From positions 329,001-393,000 of the forward strand of contig NZ_CP067992.1 in assembly GCF_016658865.1 (NCBI RefSeq): 64,000 nucleotides of DNA, given 5' to 3'. Source of the DNA: Streptococcus mitis. Its GTDB lineage: Bacteria; Bacillota; Bacilli; Lactobacillales; Streptococcaceae. The notes beneath the pieces were generated by a model, which was given only the letters and a program-made list of their open reading frames with translations, made no database searches and was not told the DNA's origin. The translations under genes and the position numbers were made by a program. Below are positions 32,307-42,382 of the stretch, in pieces (within the stretch, counting starts at the first letter, position 1; each line of letters starts with the position of its first letter).

Positions 32307-33257
32307 ATGACAAAAGAATTTCATCATGTAACGGTCTTACTCCACGAAACAATTGATATGCTTGATGTGAAACCTGACGGTGTTTACGTTGATGCGACCT
32401 TGGGTGGAGCAGGCCATAGCGAATATTTATTAAGTAAATTAAGTGAAAAGGGCCATCTCTATGCCTTTGACCAAGATCAAAATGCTATTGATAATGCGCA
32501 AAAACGCTTGGCACCTTACATTGAAAAGGGAATGGTGACCTTTATCAAGGATAACTTCCGTCATTTACAGGCACGTTTGCACGAAGCCGGTGTTCAGGAA
32601 ATTGATGGAATTTGTTATGACTTGGGAGTGTCTAGTCCTCAGCTGGACCAGCGTGAGCGTGGTTTTTCTTATAAGAAGGATGCACCACTGGACATGCGCA
32701 TGAATCAGGATGCTAGTCTGACAGCTTATGAAGTGGTGAACCACTATGACTATCATGACTTGGTTCGTATTTTCTTCAAGTATGGTGAGGACAAATTCTC
32801 TAAACAAATCGCGCGTAAGATTGAACAAGCACGTGAAGTGAAGCCAATTGAGACAACGACTGAGTTGGCAGAGATTATCAAGTCGGCTAAACCTGCCAAG
32901 GAACTCAAGAAGAAGGGCCATCCTGCCAAGCAGATTTTCCAGGCTATTCGGATTGAAGTCAATGATGAACTGGGAGCGGCAGATGAGTCTATCCAGCAGG
33001 CTATGGAGATGTTGGCTCTAGATGGTAGAATCTCAGTGATTACTTTCCATTCCTTGGAAGACCGCTTGACCAAGCAATTGTTCAAGGAAGCTTCAACAGT
33101 GGAAGTTCCAAAAGGTTTGCCTTTCATCCCAGATGATCTTAAGCCCAAGATGGAATTGGTGTCCCGTAAGCCAATCTTGCCAAGTGCAGAAGAATTAGAA
33201 GCCAATAACCGCTCGCACTCAGCCAAGTTGCGCGTGGCCAGAAAAATTCACAAGTAA
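32307..33257 (+). CDS. rsmH: 16S rRNA (cytosine-1402-N4)-methyltransferase
   Basis: 316 residues, the usual RsmH/MraW length. [14 protein letters not shown], the SAM-binding motif [34 protein letters not shown] and the late motif [10 protein letters not shown] are all present. It methylates C1402 in the ribosomal decoding site. First gene of the rsmH-ftsL-pbp2X-mraY cluster, spaced by 9, 3 and 1 bases. No ribosome site is visible before the ATG. Confidence 0.95.
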   Translation: MTKEFHHVTVLLHETIDMLDVKPDGVYVDATLGGAGHSEYLLSKLSEKGHLYAFDQDQNAIDNAQKRLAPYIEKGMVTFIKDNFRHLQARLHEAGVQEIDGICYDLGVSSPQLDQRERGFSYKKDAPLDMRMNQDASLTAYEVVNHYDYHDLVRIFFKYGEDKFSKQIARKIEQAREVKPIETTTELAEIIKSAKPAKELKKKGHPAKQIFQAIRIEVNDELGAADESIQQAMEMLALDGRISVITFHSLEDRLTKQLFKEASTVEVPKGLPFIPDDLKPKMELVSRKPILPSAEELEANNRSHSAKLRVARKIHK

Positions 33258-33266
33258 GAGGAAAAA

Positions 33267-33584
33267 ATGGTAGATAAGAAAGAAACAACCAGTCAATTCT
33301 TGCAGAATCGTATAAAAAAATTCTCACGTGTGGAGAAGGCTTTTTATCTTTCCATCGCTTTTACGGCTCTCGTTTTAGCAGTAAGCATTATCTTTATGCA
33401 GACACGGCTCTTGCAAGTGCAAAGTGATTTAACAAAAATCAATGCGCAGATAGAGGAGAAGAAGACAGAGTTGGACGATGCCAAGCAGGAAGTGAATGAA
33501 TTGATTCGTGCCGAGCGCTTGAAAGAGATTGCAGATAAAAAAGATTTGAAATTGAATAATGAAAATATCCGAACAGCGGAGTAA
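33267..33584 (+). CDS. ftsL: Cell division protein FtsL
   Basis: 105 residues: basic cytoplasmic N-terminus, one membrane helix (AFYLSIAFTALVLAVSIIF, about 25-43), then an extracellular coiled coil with leucine heptads. It forms the divisome subcomplex with FtsB/DivIC and DivIB and links to Pbp2X. GAGG precedes the ATG. Confidence 0.92.
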   Translation: MVDKKETTSQFLQNRIKKFSRVEKAFYLSIAFTALVLAVSIIFMQTRLLQVQSDLTKINAQIEEKKTELDDAKQEVNELIRAERLKEIADKKDLKLNNENIRTAE

Positions 33585-33587
33585 GAT

Positions 33588-35840
33588 ATGAAATGGACAG
33601 AAAAAATAACCCGATTTGCGATAAAAAATCGTAAGTCTCCAGCAAAAAACCGTAGGATAGTTGGCAAGTACCTCAGCTTTTTAGCTGTTGCCCTTTTCGG
33701 CCTCTTTTTGGCCAATTTTGCTTATATTATCGCAAAAGGTAATATATTTGGTACTGACTTGGTAAAAGAGGCTAAAAAGGTTCACCAAACAACCCGAACA
33801 GTTCCTGCCAAACGTGGGACTATCTATGACCGAAATGGAGTGCCTATTGCTGAAGATGCGACTTCCTATAACGTCTATGCTGTTATTGATAAAAAATACA
33901 AGTCAGCAACTGGAAAAATTCTTTATGTAGAGGATTCGCAGTTTAATAAGGTAGCTGAAGTCTTCCATAAGTATTTAGACATGGATGAAGCTTATGTGAA
34001 AGAGCAACTGGCTCAACCAAATCTGACCCAGGTTTCCTTTGGTGCAAAAGGAAATGGGATTACATATGCCAATATGATGGCTATTAAAAAAGATTTGAAA
34101 GATGCTAGTGTGGAAGGGATTGACTTTACAACTAGCCCTAACAGAAGCTATCCAAATGGACAATTTGCTTCTAGCTTTATTGGCTTAGCCCAACTTCATG
34201 AAAATGAGGATGGTAGTAAGAGTTTGTTAGGGACTTCTGGTTTGGAGAGTTCTTTAAATACCATTCTTGCTGGGACAGACGGTATTATTACCTATGAAAA
34301 AGACCGTGTAGGAAATATCGTACCAGGTACAGAACTGGTATCGCAACAAACTGTGGATGGCAAGGATGTTTATACAACATTGTCTAGTCCGCTACAATCT
34401 TTCATGGAAACTCAGATGGATGCCTTTCTAGAAAAAGTAAAAGGTAAGTATATGACCGCGACCTTGGTCAGTGCAAAGACCGGTGAAATTCTCGCTACCA
34501 CCCAACGACCTACCTTTAATGCAGATACTAAAGAAGGAATCACTGAGGACTTTGTTTGGCGTGACATTCTTTATCAAAGTAACTATGAACCAGGATCAGG
34601 CATGAAGGTTATGACGTTAGCTTCTTCTATTGATAATAATACCTTCCCAAGTGGAGAATACTTCAATAGCAGTGAATTTAAAATGGCGGATGCGACGACT
34701 CGAGATTGGGATGTTAATGAAGGTTTGACTACTGGTAGTATGATGACTTTCTTACAAGGTTTCGCTCACTCCAGTAATGTTGGAATGAGTCTACTTGAAC
34801 AAAAAATGGGAGATGCTACTTGGTTGGATTATCTAAAACGCTTTAAATTTGGGGTTCCAACTCGCTTTGGCTTGACAGATGAATACGCTGGTCAACTTCC
34901 AGCTGATAATATTGTTAGTATTGCTCAAAGCTCATTTGGGCAAGGAATTTCAGTGACACAAACACAAATGCTTCGTGCCTTTACAGCTATTGCTAATGAT
35001 GGAGTTATGCTGGAGCCAAAATTTATAAGTGCTATTTATGATACTAACAATCAGTCTGTACGTAAGTCACAAAAAGAAATAGTAGGAAATCCTGTTTCCA
35101 AAGAGGCAGCAAGCTTGACTCGTACTAACATGATATTAGTTGGGACGGACCCTATATATGGAACTATGTATAATCATTACACAGGAAAGCCAATTATAAC
35201 AGTTCCTGGACAAAATGTAGCAGTTAAATCCGGTACGGCTCAAATCGCTGATGAGAAAAATGGAGGATACTTGGTTGGTTCTACCAATTATATTTTCTCA
35301 GTTGTGACTATGAATCCTGCTGAAAATCCTGATTTTATCTTGTATGTAACGGTTCAACAGCCTGAGCATTATTCAGCTGCCCAGTTGGGAGAGTTTGCCA
35401 ATCCTATTTTAGAACGAGCTTCAGCTATGAAAGAATCTCTCAATCTTCAATCTCCTGCTAAGAATTTAGATCAAGTGACGACAGAATCTTCGTATGCAAT
35501 GCCTAGTATCAAGGACATTTCACCTGGTGATTTGGCGGAAACCTTACGCCGAAACATTGTTCAGCCAATCGTTGTTGGTACGGGAACAAAAATTAAAGAG
35601 TCTTCTGTAGAAGAAGGAAAAGATCTTGCACCAAACCAACAAGTTCTCCTTTTATCTGATAAGGTAGAAGAAATTCCAGACATGTATGGCTGGAAAAAAG
35701 AGACTGCTGAGACATTTGCTAAATGGTTGGATATTGAATTGGAATTTGAAGGTTCAGGTTCTGTCGTTCAGCAACAAGATGTTCGTGCTAATACCTCTAT
35801 AAAGAACATTAAAAATATTAAATTAACTTTAGGAGACTAA
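33588..35840 (+). CDS. pbp2X: Penicillin-binding protein 2X
   Basis: 750 residues, the same length as pneumococcal Pbp2X. One membrane helix (about 30-48), dimerisation domain, transpeptidase domain with S337-G-M-K340, S395-S-N397 and K547-S-G549, then two PASTA domains. It cross-links septal peptidoglycan with FtsW. The normal active-site motif is STMK; here residue 338 is Gly (GGC at 34599-34601). Leu389 (usually Ser, from memory of R6) is also present. Both positions are linked to beta-lactam resistance in pneumococci. Thr550 and Gln552 are unchanged. Confidence 0.97.
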   Translation: MKWTEKITRFAIKNRKSPAKNRRIVGKYLSFLAVALFGLFLANFAYIIAKGNIFGTDLVKEAKKVHQTTRTVPAKRGTIYDRNGVPIAEDATSYNVYAVIDKKYKSATGKILYVEDSQFNKVAEVFHKYLDMDEAYVKEQLAQPNLTQVSFGAKGNGITYANMMAIKKDLKDASVEGIDFTTSPNRSYPNGQFASSFIGLAQLHENEDGSKSLLGTSGLESSLNTILAGTDGIITYEKDRVGNIVPGTELVSQQTVDGKDVYTTLSSPLQSFMETQMDAFLEKVKGKYMTATLVSAKTGEILATTQRPTFNADTKEGITEDFVWRDILYQSNYEPGSGMKVMTLASSIDNNTFPSGEYFNSSEFKMADATTRDWDVNEGLTTGSMMTFLQGFAHSSNVGMSLLEQKMGDATWLDYLKRFKFGVPTRFGLTDEYAGQLPADNIVSIAQSSFGQGISVTQTQMLRAFTAIANDGVMLEPKFISAIYDTNNQSVRKSQKEIVGNPVSKEAASLTRTNMILVGTDPIYGTMYNHYTGKPIITVPGQNVAVKSGTAQIADEKNGGYLVGSTNYIFSVVTMNPAENPDFILYVTVQQPEHYSAAQLGEFANPILERASAMKESLNLQSPAKNLDQVTTESSYAMPSIKDISPGDLAETLRRNIVQPIVVGTGTKIKESSVEEGKDLAPNQQVLLLSDKVEEIPDMYGWKKETAETFAKWLDIELEFEGSGSVVQQQDVRANTSIKNIKNIKLTLGD

Positions 35841-35841
35841 T

Positions 35842-36822
35842 ATGTTTATTTCCATCAGTGCTGGAATTGCGACCTTTTTACTAACTTTAGTAGGAATTCC
35901 GGCCTTTATCCAATTTTATAGAAAGGCGCAAATTACAGGCCAGCAGATGCATGAGGATGTCAAACAGCACCAGGCAAAAGCTGGGACTCCTACAATGGGG
36001 GGGCTTGTTTTCCTCATTACTGCAGTTGTGGTGAGTTTCCTCGTCGCTCTTTTTTCAAAACAATTGACCAATAATGTTGGTATGGTTTTGTTTATTTTGG
36101 TCTTGTATGGTTTGGTTGGTTTTTTAGATGACTTCCTCAAGGTCTTCCGTAAAATCAATGAGGGCCTTAATCCCAAACAGAAATTGGCTCTTCAGCTGCT
36201 AGGTGGAGTCATTTTCTACCTTTTTTATGAGCGTGGGGGCGATATGCTCTCTGTCTTTGGCTACCAAGTGCATTTAGGGATTTTCTATATTATCTTCGCT
36301 CTTTTCTGGCTAGTCGGTTTTTCAAACGCAGTCAACTTGACAGATGGTATTGACGGTCTAGCGAGTATTTCCGTTGTGATTAGCTTGTCTGCCTATGGAG
36401 TTATTGCCTATGTGCAAGGTCAGATGGATATCCTTCTAGTGATTCTTGCCATGATTGGTGGTTTGCTTGGTTTCTTCGTCTTTAACCATAAGCCTGCTAA
36501 AGTCTTTATGGGGGATGTGGGAAGTTTGGCCCTAGGTGGAATGCTGGCAGCTATCTCTATGGCCCTCCACCAAGAATGGACTCTCTTGATTATCGGAATT
36601 GTTTATGTCTTTGAAACAACTTCGGTTATGATGCAAGTCAGTTATTTCAAACTGACAGGTGGTAAACGTATTTTTCGTATGACGCCTGTGCATCATCATT
36701 TTGAGCTTGGAGGATTGTCTGGTAAGGGAAGTCCTTGGAGCGAGTGGAAGGTCGACTTCTTCTTTTGGGGAGTGGGGCTATTAGCAAGTCTCTTGACCCT
36801 AGCAATTTTATACCTACTGTAA
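35842..36822 (+). CDS. mraY: Phospho-MurNAc-pentapeptide transferase
   Basis: 326 residues, ten membrane helices. [36 protein letters not shown] and the HHHFELGG loop are all present. It makes lipid I from UDP-MurNAc-pentapeptide and undecaprenyl phosphate. The start lies one base after the pbp2X stop. Confidence 0.97.
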   Translation: MFISISAGIATFLLTLVGIPAFIQFYRKAQITGQQMHEDVKQHQAKAGTPTMGGLVFLITAVVVSFLVALFSKQLTNNVGMVLFILVLYGLVGFLDDFLKVFRKINEGLNPKQKLALQLLGGVIFYLFYERGGDMLSVFGYQVHLGIFYIIFALFWLVGFSNAVNLTDGIDGLASISVVISLSAYGVIAYVQGQMDILLVILAMIGGLLGFFVFNHKPAKVFMGDVGSLALGGMLAAISMALHQEWTLLIIGIVYVFETTSVMMQVSYFKLTGGKRIFRMTPVHHHFELGGLSGKGSPWSEWKVDFFFWGVGLLASLLTLAILYLL

Positions 36823-37143
36823 AAAAATAATCTAGTGTTTCGATTGTATGACACGAAAACGGACAATAGTAACGTATACAGATAGTCTAGTAGATAATAT
36901 AAAGGAATAAAAATTTCTAAAATAATGATATAAGATACTTACTCAAAGTATAATACGAGTTAAGTAATAGAATGTGTCTAATGTCCGATTTTTTTAGAAA
37001 ATCTAAAAAATGATTGAGTAACATTATTATCATCAGGGTATATTTAGTTGGAATCTTGCAACAGAAATTCAAGAAAGTGAAGAGTTCATTGTACTAAATT
37101 TCAAAAAATTTAAAACTGAAATATTTAATATCATGATAGACTA
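36823..37143. other. Spacer between mraY and the IS element
   Basis: AT-rich, without a confident gene. A 40-codon frame from 37022 to the TAA at 37144 reads HYYHQGIFSWNLATEIQESE and ends FNIMID; it has no start codon and could be the tail of a gene broken by the insertion, but I do not recognise it. No clear mraY terminator. Confidence 0.4.
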
Positions 37144-37173
37144 AAAGAGCCTGGGACAATAGTCTCTTATCTC

Positions 37174-37207
37174 AAAAAAAGCAACGGATTTGCCGTTGCT
37201 TTTTTGC
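37174..37207 (+). terminator. Terminator inside the IS left end
   Basis: GCAACGG/CCGTTGC stem with a 5-base loop and a TTTTTT tail. It would protect the transposase gene from outside transcription. Confidence 0.8.
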
Positions 37208-37268
37208 ATGGTTGCGATAGTCTGGGTAAAATAGAATTGCTTAATAAACCATTTAGAAAGGCTATCCC

Positions 37269-38795
37269 ATGCATATTCACTATAACACAAATCAAACAAC
37301 TTTACCACTAGAAATCAGTTCTTTCTTGCCACAAGATCATCTCGTCTTTACTATTGAAAAAGTGGTGAATACCTTGGAGGATAGTCACTTCCATACTTTC
37401 TATCATGCCTTTGGTCGCCCGTCTTATCACCCTAAAATGCTTGTATCTGCTCTTCTATTTGCCTATTCACAAGGGATTTTCTCTGGTCGAAAAATTGAAA
37501 AAATGATGGTTGAAAATCTGGCTATGCAGTACCTAACAGGACAGTTAGTTGTTAGCTACCGCACCATCAATCGTTTTCGTGTCGCTGAAGGGATGGAAGA
37601 ACTCATTCGTGATCTTTTCATCGACCTCAATCTTCGTTTAAAAATGGAAGAGTTAGTGACCTTAGATTGTTTGTTTATTGACGGGACTAAGATTGAAGCC
37701 AATGCCAACAAGTATAGTTTCGTGTGGAAGAAAGCGACAGAGAAATTCTCCGCCAAACTTCAAGAACAGATACAAGTCTATTTTCAAGAAGAAATCACTC
37801 CCCTTATCCATCAAGCTATCGAACTGGATACACAAGAGCCTATCTCCTCAGAGCAGTTGCTTGCATTCTCTCAAGTCCTTGAAGAAGAATTGGAAAAACT
37901 GAGCCAGGACATTGAGGAGACACCCGTTAAAGGAAAGGACGAACGTAAAACACAACGTAGGAAACTCAAGAAAGTCTTGCGTAAAGTCAAGGATGATTTT
38001 TCAGTACGTGCTGAAAAATATGAGAGTTATCAGGAGACATTTGAAGGTCGCAACAGCTTTTCCAAAACCGATCCAGACGCCACTTTTATGCGGATGAAGG
38101 AAGATCATATGAAAAATGGCCAACTCAAGGCTGCTTATAATCTTCAAATCGCTACTGAAAACCAATTTGTTCTTCACTATGATATCTTCTCAAATCCGAC
38201 AGATACCAAGACTCTTCTGCCCTTACTTGAAACCTATCCGCATGACATAAAGACAGTTGTCGCAGATGCTGGATATGGAAGTGAAGAGAACCTTCTTCGT
38301 TTAGATGAAAAGAAGGTAAACCATCTGATTAAATATGCCATGTTTGATAAGGAACAGAAAAGAGGGTATAAACAGTCAGCTAGAAACTTAGCGAATTGGC
38401 ACTATAATGACAAGGGGGATAGCTACACACATCCTGATGGCTGGTGCTATCGTTTTCACCATACCAAACATCAGAAAACACAGACGGACTTTCAACAGGA
38501 AATCAAGGTTTACTACGCAGACGAACCTGAATCAGCTCCTCAAAAGGGACTGTATATGAACGAACGCTATCAGCACTTAAAAACGAAAGAATGTCAGGCG
38601 CTTTTATCTCCCCAAGGTAGACAGATTTTCGCTCAACGCAAGATTGATGTGGAACCTGTCTTTGGGCAGATAAAGGCTTGTTTGGGTTACAAGAGATGTA
38701 ATCTGAGAGGGAAGCGTCAAGTGAGAATTGACATGGGATTGGTACTTATGGCCAATAACCTCCTAAAATACAATAAGAGAACGACTCAAAATTAA
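37269..38795 (+). CDS. IS1182-family transposase
   Basis: 508 residues with the IS1182 layout: N-terminal DNA-binding region (FGRPSYHPKMLVSALLFAYS, SYRTINRFRV), then a DDE core with DGTKIEANANKYSF as first Asp, VVADAGYGSEENL as second, and EPVFGQIKACLGYKR as the Glu. The frame is uninterrupted and probably active. It is followed by its own terminator at 38794. Confidence 0.92.
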   Translation: MHIHYNTNQTTLPLEISSFLPQDHLVFTIEKVVNTLEDSHFHTFYHAFGRPSYHPKMLVSALLFAYSQGIFSGRKIEKMMVENLAMQYLTGQLVVSYRTINRFRVAEGMEELIRDLFIDLNLRLKMEELVTLDCLFIDGTKIEANANKYSFVWKKATEKFSAKLQEQIQVYFQEEITPLIHQAIELDTQEPISSEQLLAFSQVLEEELEKLSQDIEETPVKGKDERKTQRRKLKKVLRKVKDDFSVRAEKYESYQETFEGRNSFSKTDPDATFMRMKEDHMKNGQLKAAYNLQIATENQFVLHYDIFSNPTDTKTLLPLLETYPHDIKTVVADAGYGSEENLLRLDEKKVNHLIKYAMFDKEQKRGYKQSARNLANWHYNDKGDSYTHPDGWCYRFHHTKHQKTQTDFQQEIKVYYADEPESAPQKGLYMNERYQHLKTKECQALLSPQGRQIFAQRKIDVEPVFGQIKACLGYKRCNLRGKRQVRIDMGLVLMANNLLKYNKRTTQN

Positions 38796-38835
38796 AAAGC
38801 TAGAGTTCTACAATTGGAAATCTCTAGCTTTTTTG
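38794..38835 (+). terminator. Transposase terminator
   Basis: AAAAAGCTAGAG/CTCTAGCTTTTT, a perfect stem followed by T-run. Confidence 0.85.
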
Positions 38836-38882
38836 TAGTCGAGAACTATTTTGTCTCAGACTCTTTCTATATGATGAGAAAA

Positions 38883-38891
38883 TGTTATAAT
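38883..38891 (+). promoter_or_regulatory. Extended -10 promoter TGTTATAAT
   Basis: Perfect TGnTATAAT 17 bases after the IS right end and 55 bases before the DUF4176-like gene. It would drive the whole 38947-44010 cluster. Confidence 0.6.
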
Positions 38892-38946
38892 AAAGATTAA
38901 GTAGAATGGTCACTGATGTAACCTATCTGAAAAGGAGCAGGAAGTA

Positions 38947-39372
38947 TTGACAGCGGTAGCGATGACCTTATCAGGACATCCGGATGTTTTTCGGGCGTGT
39001 TATATAGCTTTTATGAATGACGAACCTAGTTATCATTATCATCCAATGATAGGGGCGCCGTTGGAATTTTTCTATGAAAAAGAACTAGTGCGGATTCGGC
39101 GTCTTCAAGAAGAAGTTATCCTACCTCGTTCGCTTTTTATCCAGTATGCTTCCTATGTGGATCTCTGTTTAAGTCGTATCTATCCTTTAGGTACTGTGGT
39201 CGAACTTGATCGTGAGCTTCTTCCTAAGGATTTGGTTGAGTCATTTGAAAGCGAACAGATGGACTTTTTTGTAGTCATTTCAGGTCGTCGAGTTGATTTG
39301 GCAAACGGACATTACGTGGATTATGTTGGTCATGGCTATCCGTTTGGATTGGGCTTATCAATAGGGTGGTAA
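38947..39372 (+). CDS. DUF4176-like T7SS-associated protein
   Basis: 141 residues. The C-terminal half, YPLGTVVELDRELLPKDL, FFVVISGRRVDL and HYVDYVGHGYPFG, is the DUF4176 signature. Such proteins occur in T7SSb gene clusters next to LXG effectors and their partners. The start is TTG 38947, with AGGAG upstream; ATG 38962 is an alternative. Here it heads a cluster without any LXG gene. Confidence 0.7.
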   Translation: MTAVAMTLSGHPDVFRACYIAFMNDEPSYHYHPMIGAPLEFFYEKELVRIRRLQEEVILPRSLFIQYASYVDLCLSRIYPLGTVVELDRELLPKDLVESFESEQMDFFVVISGRRVDLANGHYVDYVGHGYPFGLGLSIGW

Positions 39373-39375
39373 AAT

Positions 39376-40137
39376 ATGGAAATACAATTACAATTGCGTG
39401 GAAACTCAGAAGGATTTATCCTTCAGTCAAAATTACCTGATGATGAACATTGGACTGAAAGAATTGAAATCGTTCAAGAAGAGGAAGGTTACCGTCTATA
39501 TGCAAAAGATGTAGAAATTCTTGTCTTGAAAGAATCAGAATATATTTCTAAAAGAAAAAGAATAGTCGCAAGAGGGTTAAATAAGGATTTGATTTATTCT
39601 GAAGAAGAAAGATTTGAACATTTATGGGAACAAGCATACTGGCATGGAGTTTTTCAATTTAATTTAAATAACTATGAGATGAAGTGTGTAGGTTCAGGTA
39701 GTAAAGGAGATATTTTACCTGTCACAAAAGATGGCATTCCGATTGCCGTTTATGCTGAAAGTAATATTGCAATTGCTGGAAAGAGAAACTTTTCTCTCTA
39801 TACTGAAAATATTGACGAAATTGACAATTTACTGATGTTTTACGTAATTGATTATATTAGGGGGTATGACTTTTTAGATATTGATTCTTTATCTGCAAGA
39901 TATCGTTTCTTTTATCAATTCGATGATCGCTCAGCTATAACGAAGGAACATTTAGATATGCTTCCAGAGAAGAGAAGACCTTCTAAGTTAGAGGCGTTTA
40001 TCATCTATTTTTTATCAGCCTTCCTTGTTGTGGGTGTAAGCTTGGTATCATTACGCCCTTTATTCGCATTTTTAGTAGGATTACTAATACATTATATTTA
40101 TACTATCATAAAGAATTGGAGAGATAGACGTGAATAG
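39376..40137 (+). CDS. Unknown protein with C-terminal membrane hairpin
   Basis: 253 residues. A soluble N-terminal region of about 205 residues with beta-rich stretches (EIQLQLRGNSEGFILQSKL, GIPIAVYAESNIAIAGKRN) is followed by two membrane helices (IIYFLSAFLVVGVSLVSL, FAFLVGLLIHYIYTII) and a basic end. Starts three bases after the DUF4176-like gene, in the same operon. I recognise no family. It could be a membrane-bound T7SS accessory or immunity protein. Confidence 0.65.
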   Translation: MEIQLQLRGNSEGFILQSKLPDDEHWTERIEIVQEEEGYRLYAKDVEILVLKESEYISKRKRIVARGLNKDLIYSEEERFEHLWEQAYWHGVFQFNLNNYEMKCVGSGSKGDILPVTKDGIPIAVYAESNIAIAGKRNFSLYTENIDEIDNLLMFYVIDYIRGYDFLDIDSLSARYRFFYQFDDRSAITKEHLDMLPEKRRPSKLEAFIIYFLSAFLVVGVSLVSLRPLFAFLVGLLIHYIYTIIKNWRDRRE

Positions 40138-40235
40138 TAGGTTATTTACTTATTAATTTTATATTGATGCAGCATTAAAAGGAATCTTAAAAAAGGCGCC
40201 AATAGGCTGATAAAAGGCATGAGAGGATGGTTTAA

Positions 40236-40850
40236 ATGAAGAAACGATTTCATAGAACACTGATAGATATATTAAATAATGCTAAGGGACCTGTTCCGAT
40301 GTGGGGGACATTAACCCAAATATTTGTTATATTTCCTTTGATAATGTTCATGTTTTTTATGACAGCAAATAGTTTAGTAAATCAATATGTTTTCAGTTCT
40401 ATAAATATCATAGCAGTAGTTTTAGAGTTACTTTCTTTTGTAATTATTTTAATGTCAAAGTTACAAAGTAATTTTGCAACGGGACTAATTACCTATATTA
40501 TGGGTGTTGTTACATATATAACTGCTCCCTTTGCTGTAATAGGACTAGGTGGAGGAGAACAATTCCTTTTATTTCAGTTATTTGTAATACTTTTATATCC
40601 AATAATAATTTTTCTTCTTATGCTATTATTAGGTGGTGTTGATGGTCAGCAAGTGCTGAAAGAAAAAGTTATTAGTGTAATTTTTGGTATCTCAGGAGCT
40701 ATTATTGTAATTTCAGTTATCTTACTTATTTTAATAGGAAACCCTGCTGCTTCTTGGTTATTATTTGGATTACAATTGCTATTTTCACCTTTTCTATTTC
40801 TTTCGTGGGGGTATATACTTTATCCATTAAGACATAGGTCAAATGTATAA
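40236..40850 (+). CDS. Six-helix membrane protein, divergent paralogue
   Basis: 204 residues, mostly hydrophobic, about six membrane helices. GPVPMWGTL near residue 20 matches GPVPLWGVL in the three proteins downstream, so this is the distant first member of the array. It shares their leader, in which ATGAGAGGATGGTTTAAATG ends at the start codon. Function unknown; a membrane immunity role is possible. Confidence 0.7.
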   Translation: MKKRFHRTLIDILNNAKGPVPMWGTLTQIFVIFPLIMFMFFMTANSLVNQYVFSSINIIAVVLELLSFVIILMSKLQSNFATGLITYIMGVVTYITAPFAVIGLGGGEQFLLFQLFVILLYPIIIFLLMLLLGGVDGQQVLKEKVISVIFGISGAIIVISVILLILIGNPAASWLLFGLQLLFSPFLFLSWGYILYPLRHRSNV

Positions 40851-40899
40851 AGTTTTAAGGTACTAATAGCCTGATAAAAAGCATGAGAGGAAGGTTTAA

Positions 40900-41610
40900 A
40901 TGATACTGGAACGAATTAAAAAAACATTTGAATTTCAAAGAAGTAGAATAAAGGGACCGGTTCCTCTTTGGGGGGTATTAAATGGGATTTTTATTTTATA
41001 TCCTATAGCCTTTTTTATGTTTATGGCAGGAGGATTAGAGGTGCTCAACAATCCCTCTTTGTATCAAGGCTTGATTATTACAGGAATTATTGTTTGGGTA
41101 TTAAATCTAGTTTTTCTTTTGGATCTTAAGCGAGGGATATTAACCAGTTTTGGGACCTATCTCATGTATCTGACTGGTCATATTTATATCATTATTGGTT
41201 TTGGTGCTATGAGTGGGGACCATAATTTTATTGGTCTAAAGCTATCCCTCCCTCTTATCCAATCCATTATTGTAATAGCCGTCATGAGCTGTTTGGTCAA
41301 TTTAGACTCTGAAGAAGTTATCTCGCAGAAAGCCAGCAAAGTTATGCTCAACTTTGTATTCGCTCCTCCGCTTATTATATCGTGTGTCTGTATATTTTTA
41401 GCGATGATTGGATATGAATATTTTTGGGGATGGGGTGTATCCTTGCTTTCGATGACCTTTGGACATTTGTTTTATGCTACCTGGTTTATAATTATCTATG
41501 CCTACCAACACCGTCATGATGTTGAGGAAGAGACTTCAATCAAGCATATAAAAGTAAACCCAGATATGATTTCCAACAGAGAATTTGACAGAGATAGATT
41601 TAAAAAGTAA
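40900..41610 (+). CDS. Six-helix membrane protein, tandem paralogue 1
   Basis: 236 residues. A basic N-terminus (LERIKKTFEFQRSRIKGPVP) is followed by six hydrophobic segments and a charged cytoplasmic tail (EEETSIKHIKVNPD, NREFDRDRFKK). Very similar to the next two genes. The conserved ends and variable helices suggest selection on the membrane part. No transporter or enzyme motif is seen. Confidence 0.75.
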   Translation: MILERIKKTFEFQRSRIKGPVPLWGVLNGIFILYPIAFFMFMAGGLEVLNNPSLYQGLIITGIIVWVLNLVFLLDLKRGILTSFGTYLMYLTGHIYIIIGFGAMSGDHNFIGLKLSLPLIQSIIVIAVMSCLVNLDSEEVISQKASKVMLNFVFAPPLIISCVCIFLAMIGYEYFWGWGVSLLSMTFGHLFYATWFIIIYAYQHRHDVEEETSIKHIKVNPDMISNREFDRDRFKK

Positions 41611-41641
41611 AGTTTTAAAAGGGTATGAGAGGATGGTTTAA

Positions 41642-42352
41642 ATGATACTGAAACGAATTAAAAAAACATTTGAATTTCAAAGAAGTAGAATAAAGGGACC
41701 AGTTCCTCTGTGGGGGGTATTAAATGGGATTTTTATTTTATATCCTTTGGCATTTTTGTTTTTTCTTGCAGGAGGATTAGAGGTTCTCAACAATCCCTCT
41801 TTGTATCAAACATTGCTTATTGCAGGGATTGTTGTTTGGATTTTAAATCTGGTATTTTTACTGGATCTTAGACGAGGAATTTTAACTAGTTTTGGAACCT
41901 ATCTCATGTATCTGACTGGTCATATTTATGCCATTATTGGCTTTAGCGCTATTAGTGGCGACCATAGTTTTCTTGGTTTAAAAATTTTCCTTCCTCTAAT
42001 CTTTTCCATTATTATGAATATTGTTATGAGTTTGATGGTTGACTTAGACTCTGAAGAAATTTTATCAGAAAAGGCCGCCAAAAATTTCTATAATTTTTTA
42101 TTTGGACCTCCTGTAATTTTATCTCTTTGCTTTATTTTTTTAGGGATAATTGGATATGAATATTTTTTGGGATGGGGGATGTCTTTATTATTCATGTTTT
42201 TTGGACCTGCTTTATACCAAACGTGGTTTATAATTATCTATGCCTACCAACACCGTAATGATGTTGAGGAAGAGACTTCAATGAAACATATAAAAGTAAA
42301 CCCAGATATGATTTCAAACAGAGAATTTGACAGAGATAGGTTTAAAAAGTAA
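41642..42352 (+). CDS. Six-helix membrane protein, tandem paralogue 2
   Basis: 236 residues. The N-terminal 50 residues are almost the same as in paralogue 1. The middle (GILTSFGTYLMYLTGHIYAI, IFSIIMNIVMSLMVDLDSEE) is nearly identical to paralogue 3. It thus looks like a mosaic of its neighbours. Confidence 0.75.
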   Translation: MILKRIKKTFEFQRSRIKGPVPLWGVLNGIFILYPLAFLFFLAGGLEVLNNPSLYQTLLIAGIVVWILNLVFLLDLRRGILTSFGTYLMYLTGHIYAIIGFSAISGDHSFLGLKIFLPLIFSIIMNIVMSLMVDLDSEEILSEKAAKNFYNFLFGPPVILSLCFIFLGIIGYEYFLGWGMSLLFMFFGPALYQTWFIIIYAYQHRNDVEEETSMKHIKVNPDMISNREFDRDRFKK

Positions 42353-42382
42353 AGTTTTAAAAGGTATGAGAGGATGGTTTAA

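Larger units (their letters stand above)
37144..38866 (+). mobile_element. IS1182-like insertion sequence
   Basis: About 1.72 kb, one transposase. Ends are imperfect inverted repeats: AAAGAGCCTGGGACAATAG on the left, AAAGAGTCTGAGACAAAATAG on the right (read inward). A hairpin terminator (37174) lies inside the left end, blocking read-in to the transposase. No obvious target-site duplication. Confidence 0.75.
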
